A DNA stretch of 26,411 bases. Origin: a virus. Below, one piece after another: positions 21,496-26,411 of the stretch (position 1 is the stretch's first letter; every line of letters begins with the position of its first letter). The notes beneath the pieces were generated by a model, which made no database searches, was not told the origin of the DNA, and was given only the letters and a program-made list of their open reading frames with translations. Made by a program: the position numbers and the translations under genes. The DNA lies in the IMG/VR virus record IMGVR_UViG_3300037169_000182, positions 1-26,411 of that record, one strand, 5' to 3'.

Positions 21496-23889
21496 TTAGA
21501 CGGGCAAATTTCGGGACGGATAGCTGTAATCACGCTCGTCGTAACCTTCGCGCATGACTTTGACACTTGCTTCATCCCAATAACAGTTCTGACTCTGGTT
21601 AGTGATAACTCGTAGGTTGAACTGCGTCACCCCGGCCGGCAGGTAGCCGCCGATCTTGAGCAGCCGCGCACCTCCGCCAGGGTGCTGAACAACAGTAGAA
21701 AACAGCGCGCCCCCGTTATAGAAAGCGGTGATGGCCGCATTGCCAGGAGCAAGCGAATAGCCCACCACAGAGATTTCGAACCAGCAATCTTGTGCGTAGG
21801 AAAGGCCGCCCGTGATGAGTACACCGTCGCCGCTCGCGCTCGCGGCCGAACCGCCCGCGAGCGCGAGCGCGCCCGGGCTGAATAGAGCGGCGCCCGCCGT
21901 GGTAAAGTATGTTGCAGATGCACCCGTTGGAAGCGTGTATTGCCAGCTCGTGCCCGATCCGGTCGATGCGTCCCACGAGGGGTTGGCGAGCAATTCAATC
22001 GAGGTTTGCATGTTGCCGTTGTTGATGACGTTTTGACCGTTAGCCAAATAGCCTGACATCGTCTTGTAACCCGTAAATCCGTAGACACCGGGCAACTGCC
22101 CGAAGCCATCAATATCGACGGTCGCGGTACACCCATTGTCAAAGAAGCAGCCGTTGTGCTGCGTACGCTGCGAGATGTACCAACCGACCGCGATGCTCGC
22201 AAGGGTCACGCCATTATTGGGCAGCGTCGCCAGTGTCACCGTTTGGCTCGATTCCGCGGTGACCATCGCGTATCCCTGAAACACCATGGAGGCATTATAG
22301 AGCGCCACTTTTGGATAATCGGCGAGCGTTCCATCAACCCAATTCGCGGTCGCAAAGTTAGGGTTCGAGGCTACCGTGATCGCGCACAGTTGACGATCAT
22401 CGTAGGCCTTCGCGCGCACGCGAATCCCAATAGACCCGGCAGCGAAGTAAATCCCGTTCGTATAGCTTGAGGCCATTGCCTGCGAGCCGACCAAACGTCC
22501 GTTGTTGTAATAACGTCCGCCGTCGACCGTGACGTTGTACACCGGCACATAGGCGGCGAGCCCCGAACTCCAATTGTTATAGGCTTCGCAATCGACGTAC
22601 TCGATATCGTAGGGCGACTCCGAGTTGCCGGGCGTCCCAGGCGAGGTGTTGTCCGCCGCGAGCGTGAAGCCGCCGTCGCCGTTCATCCAGGAGAGGCAGC
22701 CGATGAACTTCACAGCGTAGCTACCCTGGTTCACGTTCATGCCATCGCGCCCGTTCTGTAGGGCCTCGCAGTTGACGAACCCGATGTGGTGCGAGCGGAA
22801 GCGCATGGCGAAACCGAACGCGGCAAACGTATTGGTCGCGAGCGTCTGCTGGAATCCGTACCCGTTGTAATTGAAGGTGCAGTTCGTGAACTTCAGGTAG
22901 CTCGAGGTGACGAACTGCGCGCCCAGATTGCAGTTCGAATCAAAGTGGCAGTTGACGAACCGGCCTTTGGACACGGAGGACAGCTGCAGCCCGACGAGCG
23001 GACTTGCGGTCAGGCTCACGCTGTCGAGCAGCACGTCACTGCCCGAAAGGCTCAAGAGTTGTCCGGTTGGCTGGGCGGAGAAGGCGAACTGGTTGCCGTT
23101 GATCGTGAGCTCGTAGCATCGAAAGCCTGTACCCGTGACACTCACGTGGCTGCTGGAAGACCATGAGTTTGCCTTCACCAAGATCGTGGACCACATGGTC
23201 CAAGTAAAATTGGCAACTGTGATCGCATTGAGGGGCGAACACAGGAAGGTGAGAAACGACGGCCAGAAGGACGTGGGATTGGTACTCGCGTTCACCACAG
23301 CGACCCACCGATTCAGGGCCGCCGTGTCGTCGGTCACTCCATCCCCGATCGCGCCATAGCGGCGAGGATCCAGGAAATCTGAATTGATGGCGTAATTGCT
23401 CGGCGTGACGCTGGCCGCTATTTCCGCTGCGGTCCGTGGATAGATGACAGGACCTATACCCGCCTGAGTCAGTAGTTCGTTGAGGAGCGCAACGGTCGAG
23501 GGTGTGAGAATTTGCCAGGCCGTGCCGTTGTACATGAGCTCGATCGGCTGCGCCTGAATCTCAGTCCCAGTGAGTGCAGCACCCAACGGATTGACGATCG
23601 ACACTGCGCCCGTGCCGGCGAAATTAAGTGTCGAGGGCCCCGTACTCGGATGCGTTGGGATGAATCTGACAGGAATCCCCGCCACCAGCGTTGGGGCCAC
23701 TGCCGGTTGCGGCTGCAATGTTGCGAGTGCCACCACATACGCATTGGCAGCGCCGGAGTCGACACCAAAGAACGCGGCCTTCGAATAGAGTTCTGTGGAA
23801 TTCGTATTGAACGCATTCCAGGGCACCTGGCCGCGCGCACCCGTGCCATCGCCCGTAACGGTTCCTACGAAGACAACCTGCTGGGTCAT
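21496..23889 (-). CDS. Tail spike with pectate-lyase-like beta-helix (797 aa)
   Basis: The N-terminal part (to about 170) carries a virion-attachment type domain with FVGTVTGDGTGARGQVPWNA. A canonical opening of right-handed beta-helix spikes follows, DPRRYGAIGDGVTDDTAALN (174-193), and a long ladder of short strands rich in Asn, Gly and Ser. The last 170 residues (SYAQDCWFEISVVGY onward) look like a carbohydrate-binding beta-sandwich. Such proteins bind and often cleave capsule or O-antigen. Enzymatic residues cannot be assigned by eye. Confidence 0.87.
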   Translation of the reverse strand: MTQQVVFVGTVTGDGTGARGQVPWNAFNTNSTELYSKAAFFGVDSGAANAYVVALATLQPQPAVAPTLVAGIPVRFIPTHPSTGPSTLNFAGTGAVSIVNPLGAALTGTEIQAQPIELMYNGTAWQILTPSTVALLNELLTQAGIGPVIYPRTAAEIAASVTPSNYAINSDFLDPRRYGAIGDGVTDDTAALNRWVAVVNASTNPTSFWPSFLTFLCSPLNAITVANFTWTMWSTILVKANSWSSSSHVSVTGTGFRCYELTINGNQFAFSAQPTGQLLSLSGSDVLLDSVSLTASPLVGLQLSSVSKGRFVNCHFDSNCNLGAQFVTSSYLKFTNCTFNYNGYGFQQTLATNTFAAFGFAMRFRSHHIGFVNCEALQNGRDGMNVNQGSYAVKFIGCLSWMNGDGGFTLAADNTSPGTPGNSESPYDIEYVDCEAYNNWSSGLAAYVPVYNVTVDGGRYYNNGRLVGSQAMASSYTNGIYFAAGSIGIRVRAKAYDDRQLCAITVASNPNFATANWVDGTLADYPKVALYNASMVFQGYAMVTAESSQTVTLATLPNNGVTLASIAVGWYISQRTQHNGCFFDNGCTATVDIDGFGQLPGVYGFTGYKTMSGYLANGQNVINNGNMQTSIELLANPSWDASTGSGTSWQYTLPTGASATYFTTAGAALFSPGALALAGGSAASASGDGVLITGGLSYAQDCWFEISVVGYSLAPGNAAITAFYNGGALFSTVVQHPGGGARLLKIGGYLPAGVTQFNLRVITNQSQNCYWDEASVKVMREGYDERDYSYPSRNLPV

Positions 23890-24419
23890 GGGACGGGCTT
23901 CGGCACGTTGGGCTGATTGATGACGGTAAATCCTGAGACGGTGATCGTCACTTGTGTTTGCTGCGTAAACTGCGTGCCCGCCGCGATCGACTGCGAAATC
24001 ACGTATTGCGGCAACACGGTCGAGGACAGCACCCAGGTGGGCGGTGCAATCAAAAATCCCGCCTGCAACAAGATCAGCTGCGCATCGTAGTAGAAGCGTC
24101 CCACCACATTCGGCACCGTGATGGTCGTCGGAGTAGGTGCAGGTCCCAGCGAAATGACGAGGGGAACGTACGATCCGGGAACGGCTGATAGCAGCAGAGG
24201 CACATAGCCCGTGATCACAAATCCTTCTGGTACCAGCGCGTCATAGACGTAGGTGAGCTGTCCCACATTGGCGCCCGCAGTCGCAAAGGCGGTAACGGCG
24301 GCAGCAAGAGTGGTCGGCTCGTAGCCGTCGGCGGTCCAACCGTAGAAGCCGTCAGCGGTCCACTGATTAAATCCGTCAGCGGTCCATTCAGGGTTCGTGT
24401 TAAGGGGAGCGGCGGGCAT
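23886..24419 (-). CDS. PASTA-domain protein with WTADG repeats (177 aa)
   Basis: I start it at the ATG at 24419, with AGGATG upstream. Residues 11-34 contain three 8-residue units WTADGFNQ, WTADGFYG and WTADGYEP, encoded by 24-base repeats. A middle part has YVPLLLSAVPGSYVPLVIS, and residues 101-163 form a PASTA-like domain (TVPNVVGRFYYDAQLILLQAGF ... QYVISQSIAAGT ... VTITVSG). PASTA domains bind peptidoglycan in bacterial kinases and penicillin-binding proteins; here it may help the tail contact the cell wall. Its gene overlaps the 797-residue spike gene by four bases. Confidence 0.82.
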   Translation of the reverse strand: MPAAPLNTNPEWTADGFNQWTADGFYGWTADGYEPTTLAAAVTAFATAGANVGQLTYVYDALVPEGFVITGYVPLLLSAVPGSYVPLVISLGPAPTPTTITVPNVVGRFYYDAQLILLQAGFLIAPPTWVLSSTVLPQYVISQSIAAGTQFTQQTQVTITVSGFTVINQPNVPKPVP

Positions 24420-24420
24420 C

Positions 24421-26280
24421 CTATGACATCCTCGCCCAGAACATCGTGCCGCCATTGTTCATGGCGATCAGGAAGGCGTTAGTGTTGGCCGCAACGGTCG
24501 TGGTGAGTGTCAGCGTGCCGTTGTAGTTGATGTTCTGCGCGGCCGATGAGACCACGACCGCATTGGCTTGGGGGTTTGCGATGCGAACCTCCCAGCCCAC
24601 CATATTGGTGTTCAGCGCCGGCAGCGTCAGCGTCCCGCCCGCGGCGGTCGTGAAGGCCATGTTGTTGCCGTTGCCCACGGCGATGGTAGCGCCCGTTGCG
24701 ATGGATCCCGTGTTAAGAGCTATCGGGAAATTCCACACCAGTGTGTTGAAAAAGTTCCCGCTTGCGGTGAGGTCGGGCCCCTGGCCGCGGATCGACAGTT
24801 GCCCAAAGCCGGAGACGCCGTTCGAGGTAAAACCAATGCCCTGGTAATTGGCATTGAAGATCGTCGGCGCCGCGCCATACATCTGCACGCGCTGGGCAGT
24901 CGAGTCGAAGTCGCACACCACACCAACGTTCTGCAGGTTGATGCGGATGCCCTGCTGACCAAATAGACCACGGATGCAAATGTCAGCGGCTGATATCGCC
25001 GAATGGGTGATTCCGGTCTCCAAGTCGAAGCCGTTCAAGCCCTGCAGGACGATGTGGGCCGTGCCACCGTTCTCAAGATCGCTCGCGCCCTTGACCGAAC
25101 AGTACGTGATGACCGACCCGGCGTCCGCCGTGCCCGCCTCGAAGACTGGCCAGCCATGATGGGTGATGTTGACCGCCGTGCTGCCGGTGGCAACGAGCGC
25201 GACCGAGCCCGATGCACCGCCAATGGAGTTGGCTACCGTGATCGAGCCCGCACCGGAGGCGCCCGACACGGAGAGCACGAAATAGATTTGCGTCGCTACA
25301 AAACCATTCACGCTCGCCGAGAAGATCACCGGCATCCCGACCCCGTACTGCGTCAGATCTGTTACGCCGATCGTGCTCGAGGAAGCGCTCATCGTCGCGG
25401 CTTGGGTATTCGTCATCGTCGCACCGGAGCCGCCCAAGTCGAAGACCGAGAGATTATTCTGGTTCGAGCTTGCGCGCGCCGACAATTGCAATACGCGGCC
25501 CGAGCCTTGCGCCGTATTATCGCCGCCGGTGATCTTCGAGAAATGGGAGTTGCCCATATTCCACAAGGTTGTGCCGGACGCGGTGACCATCATCCCGTGA
25601 GCATTGAAGTAGTAACTGATCCGCTCGAACGAGCACTGCGCGATGTTCTCCATCCACATGCCCCAGGCGGTACAGTTTTGGATGAACAGGTTGTGGAAGT
25701 AACCGTACTCGCAGCCGCCCTGGTACAGCGCACCACACTTGATGCCGTAGCTGCCGTTGGAGAGCCCCATGTTGGATACTTCTGGGCAATTGATCCACGA
25801 GTTAAGGAGTTGCGCCTGGGTCGTGTACGGAACGCCTAAATCGGTGGAATTGGCGGCGAACAGCGGGAAGGTGCCATTGCCTTGGATGATCGTTCCGCCG
25901 GTGAGCACCGGCGAGCCAGAATTAGACAGGTTATAGCCGCAGCCGTTGTAGGTCACGCCACTCAAGAGCGGTAGCGATTGCGTGAGCGTGAGCGTCCCCG
26001 GAGGAAGCTGCACGATCGCACCGCCCACGACAGATGCGGCTTGAGCTGCGGCAATCACCGCCGCGGTCGTCATGGAGGTCGGGATGAAAAATATCTGCGA
26101 AAGCGCGTCATCGAACATGATTGGCGATGACTGCCAGGTGAGACCATTCGAGTACTGCACGCCCAGATCGCTCGTCGCCGCAGGCGTGCCGATGGGGTAC
26201 GCGGAAGCAGCCGGCAGGTTCGCGGAAGAATACGAGCCCTGCAGGGGCATCGGGTACGCGAGACTTTGGGCGAGAGTCAT
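24421..26280 (-). CDS. Second beta-helix tail spike or fibre (619 aa)
   Basis: The N-terminal 90 residues (PMPLQGSYSSANLPAAS; GLTWQSSPIMFDDALSQIFF) look like an attachment region. Residues about 90-500 have the repeated Asn/Gly/Ser-rich strand pattern of right-handed beta-helices, with LPPGTLTLTQSLPLLSGVTY as an opening turn. The C-terminus (GGTLTLPALNTNMVGWEVRI; NGGTMFWARMS) is a small beta domain. It has no DGVTDD-type opening, so it may be a fibre without enzymatic activity. It neighbours the other spike gene. Confidence 0.78.
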   Translation of the reverse strand: MTLAQSLAYPMPLQGSYSSANLPAASAYPIGTPAATSDLGVQYSNGLTWQSSPIMFDDALSQIFFIPTSMTTAAVIAAAQAASVVGGAIVQLPPGTLTLTQSLPLLSGVTYNGCGYNLSNSGSPVLTGGTIIQGNGTFPLFAANSTDLGVPYTTQAQLLNSWINCPEVSNMGLSNGSYGIKCGALYQGGCEYGYFHNLFIQNCTAWGMWMENIAQCSFERISYYFNAHGMMVTASGTTLWNMGNSHFSKITGGDNTAQGSGRVLQLSARASSNQNNLSVFDLGGSGATMTNTQAATMSASSSTIGVTDLTQYGVGMPVIFSASVNGFVATQIYFVLSVSGASGAGSITVANSIGGASGSVALVATGSTAVNITHHGWPVFEAGTADAGSVITYCSVKGASDLENGGTAHIVLQGLNGFDLETGITHSAISAADICIRGLFGQQGIRINLQNVGVVCDFDSTAQRVQMYGAAPTIFNANYQGIGFTSNGVSGFGQLSIRGQGPDLTASGNFFNTLVWNFPIALNTGSIATGATIAVGNGNNMAFTTAAGGTLTLPALNTNMVGWEVRIANPQANAVVVSSAAQNINYNGTLTLTTTVAANTNAFLIAMNNGGTMFWARMS

Positions 26281-26288
26281 TTACTGAC

Positions 26289-26411
26289 CTAACTCATATC
26301 CACGCCGAAAACATACACGTCCGCCGTGCAGGCGGCGGTGGATCCGGTGGTGAGCGAGAGGATCAAGTTTGTGGTTCCAAGCGTCGCCGTGAGGGCAATG
26401 ACCGCGGGCAC
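26289..26411 (-). CDS. C-terminal part of a gene running off the window
   Basis: The last 40 codons read PAVIALTATLGTTNLILSL and TAACTADVYVFGVDMS and end in TAG at 26289-26291, just upstream of the spike gene. The beta-prone, Thr-rich character suits a tail or adhesion protein. The start is outside the window. Confidence 0.55.
   Translation of the reverse strand: MPAVIALTATLGTTNLILSLTTGSTAACTADVYVFGVDMS

Overview
This window is part of a tailed double-stranded DNA phage genome, most likely a short-tailed (podovirus-like) phage of a high-GC Gram-negative bacterium. The reasons are a packaging and head block (large terminase, portal, scaffold, start of a presumed capsid gene), two beta-helix spike proteins, a lysis block with a T4-type lysozyme and a lipobox protein, dense ATGA/GTGA gene overlaps, and GC-rich coding sequence. 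No bacterial housekeeping gene, rRNA or tRNA was seen. No integrase is present, but two small HTH regulators sit beside divergent promoters, and a noncoding region carries plasmid-like sites.

Layout. (1) Positions 1-8365, minus strand, read from right to left: small hypothetical genes, a phage metallopeptidase-like gene, a KTSC protein, large terminase, portal, scaffold, an HNH endonuclease gene, and the first codons of the presumed capsid gene. (2) Positions 8366-8838: an AT-richer noncoding region with a sigma70-like promoter aimed at the packaging genes, an exact bacterial parS sequence, five iteron-like repeats and a 14-bp inverted repeat. I read it as a candidate origin and maintenance locus. 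(3) Positions 8839-10583, minus strand: RepA-like helicase ATPase and three small genes ending in an HTH regulator. (4) Positions 10621-11801, plus strand: a small phage protein and an Fe-S nuclease relative. A convergent minus-strand pair follows (VRR-NUC-like nuclease and XRE regulator, 11844-12346). (5) Positions 12428-18523, plus strand: the early/recombination operon with a RecB-like exonuclease, an HNH gene, a Sak4-like ATPase, a C5 cytosine methyltransferase and many small genes. (6) Positions 18599-26411, minus strand: tail spikes, endolysin, holin candidates, a lipoprotein and accessory structural genes.

The most unusual element is a family of four cassettes in the early operon (12908-13346 and 14156-14341). 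Each starts with the same roughly 27-nt leader (ATGAACGCCTGCGTGG...), continues as a tandem array of the hexamer NGGTCG in which only N varies (T, C or G, never A), and ends with CCATGA. The stop of each cassette therefore overlaps the start of the next reading frame. The cassettes look like translationally coupled insertions in front of ordinary genes. The second highlight is a perfect 16-bp parS site next to iterons in a phage that shows no parA or parB of its own in this window, which suggests use of the host ParABS system.

How the genes fit together. The exonuclease and Sak4-like ATPase resemble a phage recombination pair. The RepA-like ATPase next to iterons suggests self-directed replication. 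The terminase, portal, scaffold and capsid order is a standard head-assembly operon. The endolysin, membrane proteins and lipoprotein form the lysis block behind the spike genes. All functions are read from motifs and context only; no database search was possible.
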